Positions 9,036-17,282 of a stretch of DNA of 64,000 nucleotides are shown in pieces (positions within the stretch are counted from its first letter, which is position 1; the number at the start of each line of letters is the position of its first letter). The DNA lies in contig NZ_JAAZTU010000006.1 of the NCBI RefSeq assembly GCF_012395185.1, positions 84,031-148,030 on the forward strand, given 5' to 3'. The notes under the pieces were generated by a model. It saw only the letters and a program-made list of their open reading frames with translations. It was not told where the DNA came from and made no database searches. Source of the stretch: Vibrio aestuarianus (GTDB lineage: Bacteria > Pseudomonadota > Gammaproteobacteria > Enterobacterales > Vibrionaceae). The translations under genes were made by a program, and so were the position numbers.

Positions 9036-9290
9036 TTTACGAGTTCCTTAAGCAGACAGCCTACATTTCTTCATTTTAGCCGCGCACTATATAGGATTTA
9101 GAGTGATTTATCTCTCGTTTCTCTTCTTTAGCGATAAATTATCTACACTATTGTGTTGTGTGCGTCGCTCGATGACAGGATTTGGCTTCATGTTTTTACT
9201 TCTAAGGCCGATAATAGATGATAAACTGTTGGTTTCCCAAATCGCCATTGCCTGTAAGGCGGCGAGCTGAAATAAAAACTGGGTTAGATT

Positions 9291-9647
9291 ATGGACGATA
9301 AAGATTTTATACAAAAACGGCAGTATTACCGTTTAAAGTATCCTAAACGAGCTAGACCTGTCGTCAAAATTGATGATGAGCTTTTTCATGTTAGCGAAAT
9401 ATCAGAACAAGGTATCCGTATCGAAATGCCACGGGCTACGGCCTTATATCAGGGGCTGTCAATGTCTGGAACGGTTCATATGCGCAGTGATAGTTCGATT
9501 AAAATATCAGGAAAGGTCTTACGTTTTCAACAAGATGAAGTTGTGGTTCACTTAACTAGCGGGCCGGGTTTCAAGCATATGGTGGAAGAGCAGCGTTATA
9601 TCCGCCAGAAGTATCCTACCTATTTCTCTTCTTTGCGCTCTGCGTAA
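9291..9647 (+). CDS. PilZ-domain protein
   Basis: Single-domain 118-residue PilZ protein, a likely cyclic-di-GMP receptor. The RxxxR-type motif appears as KRQYYRLKYPKRARP (about residues 8-22) and the second binding motif (D/N)xSxxG as VSEISEQGIRIEM (about 32-44). Here the first Asp of DxSxxG is Glu (EISEQG), so binding strength is uncertain. The start is the ATG at 9291. The stop lies inside an inverted repeat, TCTGCGTAA...TTACGCAGA (9639-9665), between this gene and the convergent small protein. The HD-GYP gene 390 bases downstream on the other strand gives a cyclic-di-GMP context. Confidence 0.85.
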   Translation: MDDKDFIQKRQYYRLKYPKRARPVVKIDDELFHVSEISEQGIRIEMPRATALYQGLSMSGTVHMRSDSSIKISGKVLRFQQDEVVVHLTSGPGFKHMVEEQRYIRQKYPTYFSSLRSA

Positions 9648-9670
9648 GTCGTAATATTACGCAGACATAG

Positions 9671-10027
9671 TCAGAAATCTTCCGCAGCAAAGCGGGCTGT
9701 CCGAGCTTCGGTGACTGAACAATGGGTCAATGCCATTAGCTCGGATAGCGTAACGTTCGGATTTTCTAGTACGAGCCTTGTGAGTTTATTTTCACGTGGC
9801 TCAAGCTTCTCTTCCAATGTTCTGATCTTATCATTCACTTTAGTGATTAAAAACAGCATCGCTTGTTGATCCATCTCGCTTAGCTTTGTCACTACACACT
9901 TTAGTTGGCTTATTTCACCATTGATTTGCCAGTTTCTGGAGCGTCTTACTCTTTTCAATTCGCAACCGTATTCGAAAGCCACTTGTTTAGCTTTTTTGGC
10001 GTTATCTCCACCTATTCGATGAATCAA
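9671..10027 (-). CDS. RRF_GI-type 'ribosome recycling factor family' small protein
   Basis: 118-residue soluble protein whose beginning IHRIGGDNAKKAKQVAFEYG matches, from memory, the small Vibrio family Pfam calls RRF_GI. That name is historical and recycling activity is not shown. The C-terminal part (LSELMALTHCSVTEARTARF) resembles a helix-turn-helix. No ATG is available: the only start is a TTG seven codons' distance from the HD-GYP stop, with an in-frame TAA nine bases before it and no clear ribosome-binding site. Relatives begin with a few more residues (LPSLIHRIG), so the N-terminus may be trimmed. Probably co-transcribed behind the HD-GYP gene, ten bases away. Confidence 0.65.
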   Translation of the reverse strand: MIHRIGGDNAKKAKQVAFEYGCELKRVRRSRNWQINGEISQLKCVVTKLSEMDQQAMLFLITKVNDKIRTLEEKLEPRENKLTRLVLENPNVTLSELMALTHCSVTEARTARFAAEDF

Positions 10028-10036
10028 TGAGTGTTA

Positions 10037-10642
10037 CTAAGTGGTCGTGATAAAGGTAATGAACTTATCGACAAGTGATGGATTAAACTGCCCCTTCGAT
10101 CTTTCATTAAATAGAATACGCAGTGCTTTATCAGCAGGTATGCCTGTACGATAAGCTCTTGTTGATGTCATAGCATCCCACGTGTCGATAAGAGCTAGAG
10201 CCTGTCCAATCAGAGGCGTTTCTTCTCCTTTCAATCTTAGAGGGTAACCATTCCCATCCCATCGTTCATGATGCAAAGCACCCAGAATTGAAGCGAGTTC
10301 TAACTCAGGAATTTGCTTGGTCATAGTGTACGAGCCTTCAACATGCTTGTTCATTAACTGGCGTTCTATTGGTGTCAATTTCCCATTTTTATGAAGTATG
10401 TTGATAGGTGTTTTTAACTTACCTAAGTCGTGAACAAGAGCGGAATCGAAAATTAATTCTAACTGTTCTTCATTAAATTTTAAGTACTCGCCAAATGAAT
10501 AAGAGAGCAAACACACCCTTAATGTGTGCTCGTAGGTTTCCATTGAATGTTGACGCATTGGCTGTAGCAACCTTAGAGCATCGAGGGAGTATTTGTGTCC
10601 AAGCGCGAGTTTATACACGCGGTCAATCTTGGTTTGGTTCAT
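10037..10642 (-). CDS. HD-GYP domain protein (probable cyclic-di-GMP phosphodiesterase)
   Basis: 201-residue protein made almost only of an HD-GYP domain. The metal-binding HD is in LVHDLGKLKTP (about 71-72) and the signature HHERWDGNGYP is at about 124-134, followed by ALIDTWDAMTSTRAYR. All expected ligands appear intact, so cyclic-di-GMP hydrolysis is likely. There is no sensor, REC or membrane segment. A TTG six codons upstream is possible; the ATG at 10642 is chosen. It precedes the RRF_GI-like gene by ten bases. Confidence 0.85.
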   Translation of the reverse strand: MNQTKIDRVYKLALGHKYSLDALRLLQPMRQHSMETYEHTLRVCLLSYSFGEYLKFNEEQLELIFDSALVHDLGKLKTPINILHKNGKLTPIERQLMNKHVEGSYTMTKQIPELELASILGALHHERWDGNGYPLRLKGEETPLIGQALALIDTWDAMTSTRAYRTGIPADKALRILFNERSKGQFNPSLVDKFITFITTT

Positions 10643-10801
10643 AGCGGTTTGCCGTGTCAATGTGAATGAGTCGGGCAGTATGGAGAGGATGGGTAGAGGA
10701 GTTAACTTAATGTGATTGAATGTTTATTAAACAGTCTTTCTCGAAATTCATACCGAGATTTAGAAAAATTTAGAAGTTTGAAAGGTAATGAATTTTGAAT
10801 T

Positions 10802-10852
10802 AATAGCTATAATTTTCAATGGTTTAATTTTTAATAATGAATCATAGCTATT
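10802..10852. promoter_or_regulatory. AT-rich leader with inverted repeat upstream of the surface lipoproteins
   Basis: The 274 bases between the HD-GYP gene and the first lipoprotein are strongly AT-rich and hold no gene. AATAGCTAT (10802-10810) and ATAGCTATT (10844-10852) form a perfect 9-bp inverted repeat with 33 bases between. It could be an operator or an RNA stem in the leader of the lipoprotein transcript. AT-rich DNA here would also suit H-NS silencing, which is inference. Confidence 0.3.
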
Positions 10853-10916
10853 TAATGGAGTAGAAGTGAGACAAAGTTCATAATGCAGATCTACTTCATT
10901 AATCAGAGTGCTTTTA

Positions 10917-13259
10917 ATGTGTCAATTCAACAGTGATTTTTTGAAACGGAATTCAACACTAAATGTGTTTAGCTCAGTCAGTTTAGCAGTCTTGCTAGTA
11001 GGCTGTGGTGGTGAATCTAATTCTGGTGGAGAACAAGTCGTTATTGAATCACCAACTGGAACTGCCTCAATTTCTGCGCAAAATATTCAAGATAACTCAC
11101 TAGTAGCACAAAGCTTCACTATTGATCTTACTGAGCATGTTCATACGTCGAACAACCAAGATTTTGTTGTAACCAATGCTCGCTCTCTATCTGATGATAC
11201 GTGCCAAGTTCAAGGTATTAGTGAAGGTAGTTTTAATGTCTATTCGTCTGATGTTAACGACTGCTTGTTCGAGTATGAAGTAACGACTGAAACCGGCACT
11301 TCAATGACAACTGCATATGCACGAGTTGCTATGGGGCAGAATTACTCGTCTACCATACTTCCTCGTATTACAGCGTCAACCATTGAATCACAGATGATAG
11401 TTATTAATCTGGCGAGTGAGCTAGGTTCATCTTTACCGAGTAATGACTTTGTACTGCAAGACAGTGTTATCAGCCTAGGTTCAGGTATCGCTCGTGTATC
11501 TGGCACTCATCAGATTGAATTCACGCCAACGGCCAAAGGTCAAACTGAGGTGTATTACAGCTACCAAAACGGTGAGTCTATTCAACAAGGCTCACTGTCG
11601 ATTGCGACTTCAGAGGTTACTTATAATACCGCACCCACAGCGGAAGATTTCGCCTTTAGTGAGTTAGTATTATTGGGTGAAAACATTGTGGTGGATGTAA
11701 CTGATTATATATCAGATGTAGACCTAGACGACGTACAACTTGTTGGGGTGCAGGACTTCAACTCAACAACGTCACTGTATGACCCAACCAATGTAACAAA
11801 TACCCAATTTGAATTTTCATCTACACAACCTGGACCACACGATGTCGCATACACGGTAAGTGATCACATGGGTGGGTATACAACAGCAGTAGCACGCATA
11901 GAAGTCGAGCCGGATTTCTCCTTGATTCAGGATTGGGAAGATATCGTTACTTACGACCCTGTTATTGATTCGGATATTCGTTTCTTTGCGCCAATGACAA
12001 AAGTGTATGCAGACTACGTGAATGCTTCTTATACGGGAACATATACAGAGGACGGAACGCAAGGGCTTAAAGATTCAGAAGTAGTGACACAAACTCTCAG
12101 CCAAGCACGTCAGTACTGCAAAACACGTGGCGGGCGTCTTCCACTACAGCGAGAATTAGAAACCCTAGTCACCAATGAAACCAGTGCATTCACTAGCCAT
12201 AATTGGCCAACAAGTATTAAGTATTGGACAGCTGAAAACGTCAGCGAAACCAACGCTGCAACTGTGAACTTGAATGACGGGATTATCGGGAATCAATCAA
12301 AAACCGTTGGTATGTACACGACTTGTGTGGATATGAGTAATCCAAGTGTTAAGGATTTTGACGTGGATTTTACGGCTGGTGAGAGAGTTTCTAATCGCTA
12401 TGAATATGAGATTCACGTGACAGACCCAGACGGAAACCCTGCCGCCTTTGCTGATGTTGTTCTTGAATCAGTTAACCAACGAGGTGTCTTTTTAAATAGA
12501 GAATCAGTAACACAATTAATAGCAAATGCTTACGGAGAACTAGACGACGCGTATTTTGATATTTCTTTTGCTAATGAAGTGATTACGACTAGAGTGAGCT
12601 CGCAAGATTACTTACAGCCTTTCGCTCCAGAGGATGATCAGATGAAGATTGATGTAACCCAACCATCGCTTTGGAGCAGCGATGAGTACTGGAACAGCGG
12701 CGTGTTGTTAGCTGATGCTGATGGACTAATGTTAATGCCTAGCGAAGAGGAAAGTAAGCTATTCCATATCTACAATTCGCCATTTTTTGGGGAAAACTTT
12801 ATTATCCGTTTTAGGGTTCAGAGCGATAGTGTTGCGGATAAAGGCGATTTTTCTGTATCAATTCAACAGATTGGAACCGATCAATCAACATGGGAGAGCG
12901 ATGGGACAATGAAAACAGGAAACACCCGTCCATACCTAGAAAATGAACCATCCTCTTTTGGATTGAACGTTAGTTTATATGGCTCTATGCCGGTATCGCT
13001 ATTCGAAGGAGGAGTGGTTTCTAGCTCTCAAAACATGAACTTGCGAGATACAGATCGTTTTTATTGGTTCGACAAGCGTGATACTACCGTTTATGTGTTC
13101 ACTTCTTTGACAGAGGAAAGGCCAAATGAACCGTCGGGCAAGTTTGACATTAAAGGAGGTGTCGACTTTTCTGAACCTTATTGGTTGTCAGTTGGTGGTA
13201 AAAATGGTTATAGATCAAAGAATTATAGAATAACTGAATTAGATATGGCTGCGTATTAG
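10917..13259 (+). CDS. Large surface lipoprotein A, Ig-like plus lectin-like domains (probable adhesin)
   Basis: 780 residues. The signal peptide ends in the lipobox LLVGC (Cys about 26), followed by a Gly/Ser linker. Residues about 40-330 look like beta-sandwich (Ig/cadherin-like) modules, with VDVTDYISDVDLDDVQL and DVAYTVSDHMGGYT typical of such repeats. Residues about 340-480 form a compact domain with QARQYCKTRGGRLPLQRELE, WPTSIKYWTAE and a second Cys, resembling the C-type-lectin-like tips of intimin/invasin-type proteins. An invasin-like sandwich (PDGNPAAFADVVLESV) and a beta-rich C-terminal domain of about 170 residues follow. A GTG three codons earlier is possible; the ATG at 10917 is preferred. 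Two bases separate it from its paralogue. Binding partner unknown. Confidence 0.72.
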   Translation: MCQFNSDFLKRNSTLNVFSSVSLAVLLVGCGGESNSGGEQVVIESPTGTASISAQNIQDNSLVAQSFTIDLTEHVHTSNNQDFVVTNARSLSDDTCQVQGISEGSFNVYSSDVNDCLFEYEVTTETGTSMTTAYARVAMGQNYSSTILPRITASTIESQMIVINLASELGSSLPSNDFVLQDSVISLGSGIARVSGTHQIEFTPTAKGQTEVYYSYQNGESIQQGSLSIATSEVTYNTAPTAEDFAFSELVLLGENIVVDVTDYISDVDLDDVQLVGVQDFNSTTSLYDPTNVTNTQFEFSSTQPGPHDVAYTVSDHMGGYTTAVARIEVEPDFSLIQDWEDIVTYDPVIDSDIRFFAPMTKVYADYVNASYTGTYTEDGTQGLKDSEVVTQTLSQARQYCKTRGGRLPLQRELETLVTNETSAFTSHNWPTSIKYWTAENVSETNAATVNLNDGIIGNQSKTVGMYTTCVDMSNPSVKDFDVDFTAGERVSNRYEYEIHVTDPDGNPAAFADVVLESVNQRGVFLNRESVTQLIANAYGELDDAYFDISFANEVITTRVSSQDYLQPFAPEDDQMKIDVTQPSLWSSDEYWNSGVLLADADGLMLMPSEEESKLFHIYNSPFFGENFIIRFRVQSDSVADKGDFSVSIQQIGTDQSTWESDGTMKTGNTRPYLENEPSSFGLNVSLYGSMPVSLFEGGVVSSSQNMNLRDTDRFYWFDKRDTTVYVFTSLTEERPNEPSGKFDIKGGVDFSEPYWLSVGGKNGYRSKNYRITELDMAAY
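12021..12359 (+). repeat. Shared segment, copy 1 (lectin-like domain of lipoprotein A)
   Basis: Pairs with 14333-14671. Bases 12117-12359 (243 bp) are identical to 14429-14671. In front of that, 12021-12058 is also identical and the 58 bases between carry eight differences, five of them G in this copy against A in the other. Outside the block the paralogues differ at most synonymous positions. Confidence 0.95.
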
Positions 13260-13261
13260 GA

Positions 13262-15577
13262 ATGACTATGAAAGCAATAAATTTAGGTGTAATAGCCCTT
13301 AGTATTTCTGCGCTGACAGCATGCGGTGGAGGTTCTGGTGATACTGGTTCAAGTTCTCAACCTCAACAGCCCTCTTCGCCATTAGAAGTTTCTATTGAAG
13401 CTTCAGTGATGAAATCGAAAGCGCTAGTAGACATTGAATCTCAAACCGTTGTTCAAGTAGATTCGGACATTGATTTTCGTTTAACGGCGGTGAACTTGGT
13501 CAGTAATGGAACAGCTTGCGAAGTAACTTCTGTTGAGGGTATGACGTTTACAACCTTATCTGATCAGGTGGGGGAGTGCCAATTTGAATATACAGTGGAA
13601 CCCGTAGATCAAGAAGCTTACATTGGGCAAGCTTCATCATTCGCAAGGGTATCCGTTTCAGAAACCGCGGATGACAATACGTTGCCAAATCTTTCAGCAA
13701 CAACAGATGTTGAAGCGTCGATTATTATTGATTTGGCTGAAGAACTTTCGAGTGATTTGGATACTTCAACATATACGGTTTCGGAAGAGGTGACTTTATT
13801 AGGTACTGGTTCCGCGCAAGTAGACTCAGTAAGTAATACGATCACATATTCACCGGCAGATATTGGTGTGACACGCATTATGTACTCAATGAGTGATGGT
13901 TCTTCAGTCAAGTTGGGGAACATTGATGTAGCAGTTTCCGATACTGGTAATACACCACCAATCGCTAATGACTATATTAGAGAAGGCAAGCTAGCCAAAG
14001 ACATGTCGGTTGAAATTGACCTAACAGACTATGTATCTGACGCTGAAGATAGTGTGATTTTAGATTCTGTACGTGCCTATAACGCAGAAACGGAGATTAC
14101 GTCAACAACTGAACATACGTTTACGTTTCAGTCATCGGAAGCCGGCCCACATGAGGTTGCTTATACGGTGACAGATGGGCGCGGAGGATATGCTGTTGGG
14201 CAAGTTTATATCGAAGTCGAAGCTGATTTTTCGTTGATCCAAGACTGGCAAGACATTGTCACTTATGATCCGATGATCGACTCTGAGATTCGATTTTTTG
14301 CACCAATGACCCAAGTGTACGCTGACTATGTTAATGCTTCTTATACGGGAACATATACAGAGGACGGAACACAAGGACTTAAAAATTCAAAAATAGTGAC
14401 ACAAACTCTCAGCCAAGCTCGCCAGTATTGCAAAACACGTGGCGGGCGTCTTCCACTACAGCGAGAATTAGAAACCCTAGTCACCAATGAAACCAGTGCA
14501 TTCACTAGCCATAATTGGCCAACAAGTATTAAGTATTGGACAGCTGAAAACGTCAGCGAAACCAACGCTGCAACTGTGAACTTGAATGACGGGATTATCG
14601 GGAATCAATCAAAAACCGTTGGTATGTACACGACTTGTGTGGATATGAGTAATCCAAGTGTTAAGGATTTTTCTGCGGTCCTCCAATTAACATCAACATT
14701 TGGGAACGAATATATATATCAAATTGAAGTGATGAACCCTGATGGCGGTGCTGGCACTTTCCAAGACATCGTTCTGGAAGTTTCGAATGATTATGGTGTG
14801 TTTGCTTCAGGCGAATCTTCGGATCAACTGATTGTAGGTGAAAATGGTACCGCTGAAGTTAGTTATTTTGATACCACGTTTCATATAGCGGTTATCGCAA
14901 TAGAATTTAGTTCAAGAACTGAATTTTATACATTTGTTCCAGATGAAGATGCCTCTGCACTAGAAACGACAGAGCCAGCCAAATGGAATCATGTTGATAT
15001 TCGGTATGGCTTGCCACTTCCTGAAATCGGTATAAACGGTATCCCAGTTTTGTTTTCATACAGTTCTCCTGAAGGTATGGGAAGTAGCACTGTTTACAAA
15101 GATAGTTTTAATGGGGCTGATTTTATTATGTCTTTCCAGATAAAAAATCAGGGAAACTTAGGTCATGGAGCGGCTTCCTTTTTTGTACAACAGCAGGGTA
15201 GTTTACCAAATATGAGTTGGTATGACGTGACAAGACAACAGCCTGGGGCCCCGTTGACAAATGACACTTTCAATATAGTCACACAGTTTTTCACGAATGA
15301 ATTTAACTTTTATCAGGGTTACAACAATTATATAGGGTCGGGGACTGCAGATGTTCGACATGCCGATAGATATCTATGGTTTCAAAAAAAAGGAAATCAG
15401 CTTTACCACTATTCATCATCAACAGAAGTAAGACCCGCAGAGCCTGATTTTGTCATTCCTTTTGATTGGGGGGATATTGATCCGACGAAACCTTACTGGG
15501 TAGGTGTTGGTGGTTCAACTAATTACAACGATGTTGAAGCATATATTGTAAACGCTCATTTTGCTGCATATTTATAA
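13262..15577 (+). CDS. Large surface lipoprotein B, paralogue of lipoprotein A
   Basis: 771 residues with the same plan as lipoprotein A: lipobox ALTAC (Cys about 20), Gly/Ser-rich linker, Ig-like modules (VEIDLTDYVSDAEDSVILDS, EVAYTVTDGRGGYA), the lectin-like domain with CKTRGGRLPLQRELE, an invasin-like module (PDGGAGTFQDIVLEV) and a beta-rich C-terminal domain. The lectin-like domain is almost identical to that of lipoprotein A, while the N-terminal modules and the C-terminal 220 residues are strongly diverged. It starts at the ATG at 13262 (a second ATG is at 13268), two bases after the first gene, so the pair forms an operon. Likely exposed on the outer membrane; function unknown. Confidence 0.72.
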   Translation: MTMKAINLGVIALSISALTACGGGSGDTGSSSQPQQPSSPLEVSIEASVMKSKALVDIESQTVVQVDSDIDFRLTAVNLVSNGTACEVTSVEGMTFTTLSDQVGECQFEYTVEPVDQEAYIGQASSFARVSVSETADDNTLPNLSATTDVEASIIIDLAEELSSDLDTSTYTVSEEVTLLGTGSAQVDSVSNTITYSPADIGVTRIMYSMSDGSSVKLGNIDVAVSDTGNTPPIANDYIREGKLAKDMSVEIDLTDYVSDAEDSVILDSVRAYNAETEITSTTEHTFTFQSSEAGPHEVAYTVTDGRGGYAVGQVYIEVEADFSLIQDWQDIVTYDPMIDSEIRFFAPMTQVYADYVNASYTGTYTEDGTQGLKNSKIVTQTLSQARQYCKTRGGRLPLQRELETLVTNETSAFTSHNWPTSIKYWTAENVSETNAATVNLNDGIIGNQSKTVGMYTTCVDMSNPSVKDFSAVLQLTSTFGNEYIYQIEVMNPDGGAGTFQDIVLEVSNDYGVFASGESSDQLIVGENGTAEVSYFDTTFHIAVIAIEFSSRTEFYTFVPDEDASALETTEPAKWNHVDIRYGLPLPEIGINGIPVLFSYSSPEGMGSSTVYKDSFNGADFIMSFQIKNQGNLGHGAASFFVQQQGSLPNMSWYDVTRQQPGAPLTNDTFNIVTQFFTNEFNFYQGYNNYIGSGTADVRHADRYLWFQKKGNQLYHYSSSTEVRPAEPDFVIPFDWGDIDPTKPYWVGVGGSTNYNDVEAYIVNAHFAAYL
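14333..14671 (+). repeat. Shared segment, copy 2 (lectin-like domain of lipoprotein B)
   Basis: Direct repeat of 12021-12359, identical over its last 243 bases. The right edge is sharp: after AAGGATTTT the two genes diverge at once at the nucleotide level. Confidence 0.95.
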
Positions 15578-15594
15578 GGGACTTAAGTTTAGAA

Positions 15595-15761
15595 CTGATT
15601 AAAAAACTTTAATTTTGCTCAGCATCACCTTGATATTGTATGGATGTGGGTCTGATGAAAACTCTAAACTCGTTGAGTCATCTTCACCGTCAGAAGCGTT
15701 TGTTGAAGCTACAGAGATACATGGTGGTACGTATGAGATTGATAAATGCTCAGCTCGTTAA
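15595..15761 (+). pseudogene. Decayed start of a third lipoprotein gene
   Basis: From 15609 the frame reads LILLSITLILYGCGSDENSK and then an acidic/Ser-rich stretch, ending at a TAA at 15759-15761. This is a lipoprotein signal sequence with lipobox LILYGC and a linker like those of the two upstream genes. It has no usable start: the positive N-region IKKL lies in another frame just upstream (CTG ATT AAA AAA CTT), which would join it if one T were restored in the CTTTAATTTTG run, and the expected ATG is CTG. It therefore looks like a third tandem copy, truncated and frameshifted. Only about 50 codons remain before the insertion sequence. Confidence 0.55.
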
Positions 15762-15794
15762 GTTCCGTCTAGAAACTGAATTAAGCAGAAAAGC

Positions 15795-15804
15795 CTCAAT
15801 TGGG
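15795..15804. repeat. Target-site duplication, left copy
   Basis: CTCAATTGGG directly before the left inverted repeat, identical to 17243-17252. The restored site reads AAAAGCCTCAATTGGGGATTTTTT, a short GC stem and T-run like a terminator. Confidence 0.9.
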
Positions 15805-17242
15805 TAATGCCGATCAGTTAAGGCATTAATTACAGGATCAATTGAACGATCCTATCAGTATGTAAGAATCCGATATCGGTTATCTGGTATCGGATTTTTT
15901 TATGCGTTTTGAAAGTGAGTTAGCGACTGCGTTTAAGTCTTGCAATACATTCTATACATTCGAAAAATATGCAGAATTACTGTCCCCAGAGCTTATTGAT
16001 AAAGGGTTTAAGCAAGCTAGTGTAGCCACCGTAAGAAAGCGACGCTTACCTCATGAGACTGTTCTGTGGTCAATTATTGGAATGGCGCTCTATCGACAGA
16101 AATCTGTCTGGGATATTGCCACGCAAATGGACATTATGTTGCCTGATAAGAAGCCTTTAGTCGCTCCGAGTGCTATCGTTCAAGCAAGGCAGCGCTTAGG
16201 GTCTGATGCTGTGAAAGAAGTATTTAAGGTCGTTGCTCAACACGGATACGAAGTGAACTCGTTTGAGCCATGGGCTGGGCTCAATCTATTTGCTGTTGAC
16301 GGCGTTGTGTGGCGAACCGCTGATACGGCTGAAAATCATAAGGTCTTTCAAACACAAAGTAATCAGCATCGTGAGAATACTTACCCTCAAATTCGTATGG
16401 TCTGCCATATGGAGCTCACCACCCACCAACTCATTAACAGTGCATTCTCAGGCTATCGTACAAACGAAATGGTACTTGCAGAGGATCTAATTGAAACAAC
16501 CCCCGACCATTCATTGACCATGTTCGATAAAGGTTACTACTCCTTAGGGTTGCTGAATCGTTGGCACCAGTCTGGTATAGAAAGGCACTGGTTAATCCCA
16601 GCCAAAAAAGACCTGAACTATGAGGTACTCCATCGCTCTGGAAAAAATGACTGTCGTGTTCGCCTGAAAACCACTCCTCAATCTCGTAAGAAGTTCAGTG
16701 ACTTACCAGAATTTGTTGAAGCAAGGCTCGTCAGTAAAACGATAAAAGGCAAACAATATCGAATACTCACCTCAGTGGTTGATGAGATGCGTTTTCCTGG
16801 TGAAGAAATCGCAGAACTCTATCGATACCGCTGGGAAATAGAGTTAGGTTACAGAGAGATGAAACAGTCGCTCTTAAACAGCGAATACACGCTCAGAAGT
16901 AAGAAGCCAGAAATGATAGAGCAGGAACTATGGGGAGTATTACTCTGCTACAACCTGATACGATTAGGGATGACTGCGGCAGCTAAAAAGCTAGGTAGTG
17001 TCTGGCCGAATCAACTTAGCTTTACCAGTTGCTCAATGGCTATTACACAGTTCTTTGCAACACTCCCTCTGACAAGTCCTGGTAATATCCCCAAGCACTA
17101 TGAAGCTCTGTTGGAGCAAATGGGGTATTTTAAACTTCCACCCAGACGTGAAGATAGGTCATATCCAAGATGGGTGAAGTCAAAGCCCCAAAAGTATCCT
17201 CGAAATAAGAAAAATGCCAGTCAGATTAACTGACTGGCATTA
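15805..17242 (+). mobile_element. Complete IS4-family insertion sequence (1438 bp)
   Basis: The ends are imperfect 18-bp inverted repeats: TAATGCCGATCAGTTAAG on the left and the complement of ATTAACTGACTGGCATTA on the right (three mismatches). The left end matches, from memory, that of IS4 of E. coli, and the length is close to IS4 (about 1.43 kb). The element is bounded by a perfect 10-bp direct repeat CTCAATTGGG at 15795-15804 and 17243-17252, the target duplication. It carries one intact transposase gene. The intact ends, duplication and gene suggest a recent insertion that may still be mobile. Confidence 0.93.
15902..17233 (+). CDS. IS4-family transposase
   Basis: DDE transposase of 443 residues. 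Likely catalytic residues are Asp133 (FAVDGVVWR), Asp209 (TMFDKGYYS) and Glu314, the last within the IS4 signature Y-x2-R-x3-E-x6-K ([15 protein letters not shown]). The N-terminal part has the usual IS4 domain ([17 protein letters not shown], then [14 protein letters not shown]). It starts at the ATG at 15902. The coding frame is full length with no internal stop. The last codons overlap the right-end hairpin AATGCCAGTCAG / CTGACTGGCATT (17213-17240), which could also limit transcription out of the element. Confidence 0.94.
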   Translation: MRFESELATAFKSCNTFYTFEKYAELLSPELIDKGFKQASVATVRKRRLPHETVLWSIIGMALYRQKSVWDIATQMDIMLPDKKPLVAPSAIVQARQRLGSDAVKEVFKVVAQHGYEVNSFEPWAGLNLFAVDGVVWRTADTAENHKVFQTQSNQHRENTYPQIRMVCHMELTTHQLINSAFSGYRTNEMVLAEDLIETTPDHSLTMFDKGYYSLGLLNRWHQSGIERHWLIPAKKDLNYEVLHRSGKNDCRVRLKTTPQSRKKFSDLPEFVEARLVSKTIKGKQYRILTSVVDEMRFPGEEIAELYRYRWEIELGYREMKQSLLNSEYTLRSKKPEMIEQELWGVLLCYNLIRLGMTAAAKKLGSVWPNQLSFTSCSMAITQFFATLPLTSPGNIPKHYEALLEQMGYFKLPPRREDRSYPRWVKSKPQKYPRNKKNASQIN

Positions 17243-17252
17243 CTCAATTGGG
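17243..17252. repeat. Target-site duplication, right copy
   Basis: CTCAATTGGG directly after the right inverted repeat, identical to 15795-15804. Confidence 0.9.
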
Positions 17253-17282
17253 GATTTTTTGATGTCTATAACTTTGAAACTA

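Noticed and set aside
9108..9314. 68-codon minus-strand frame in the gap between rhlE and the PilZ gene.
   Set aside because: It overlaps the PilZ start, lacks a ribosome-binding site and shows no protein-like pattern.
12059..12116. Five consecutive G/A differences between the two lectin-like domain copies, which recalled adenine-directed mutagenesis by a diversity-generating retroelement acting on C-type-lectin folds.
   Set aside because: No reverse transcriptase, template repeat or IMH-like site is present in the window, the differences do not hit adenine-rich AAY codons, and the core of the domain is identical rather than diversified. Gene conversion is simpler.
17213..17240. Hairpin AATGCCAGTCAG...CTGACTGGCATT as a chromosomal terminator.
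   Set aside because: It belongs to the right end of the insertion sequence and overlaps its inverted repeat; it has no T-run of its own.
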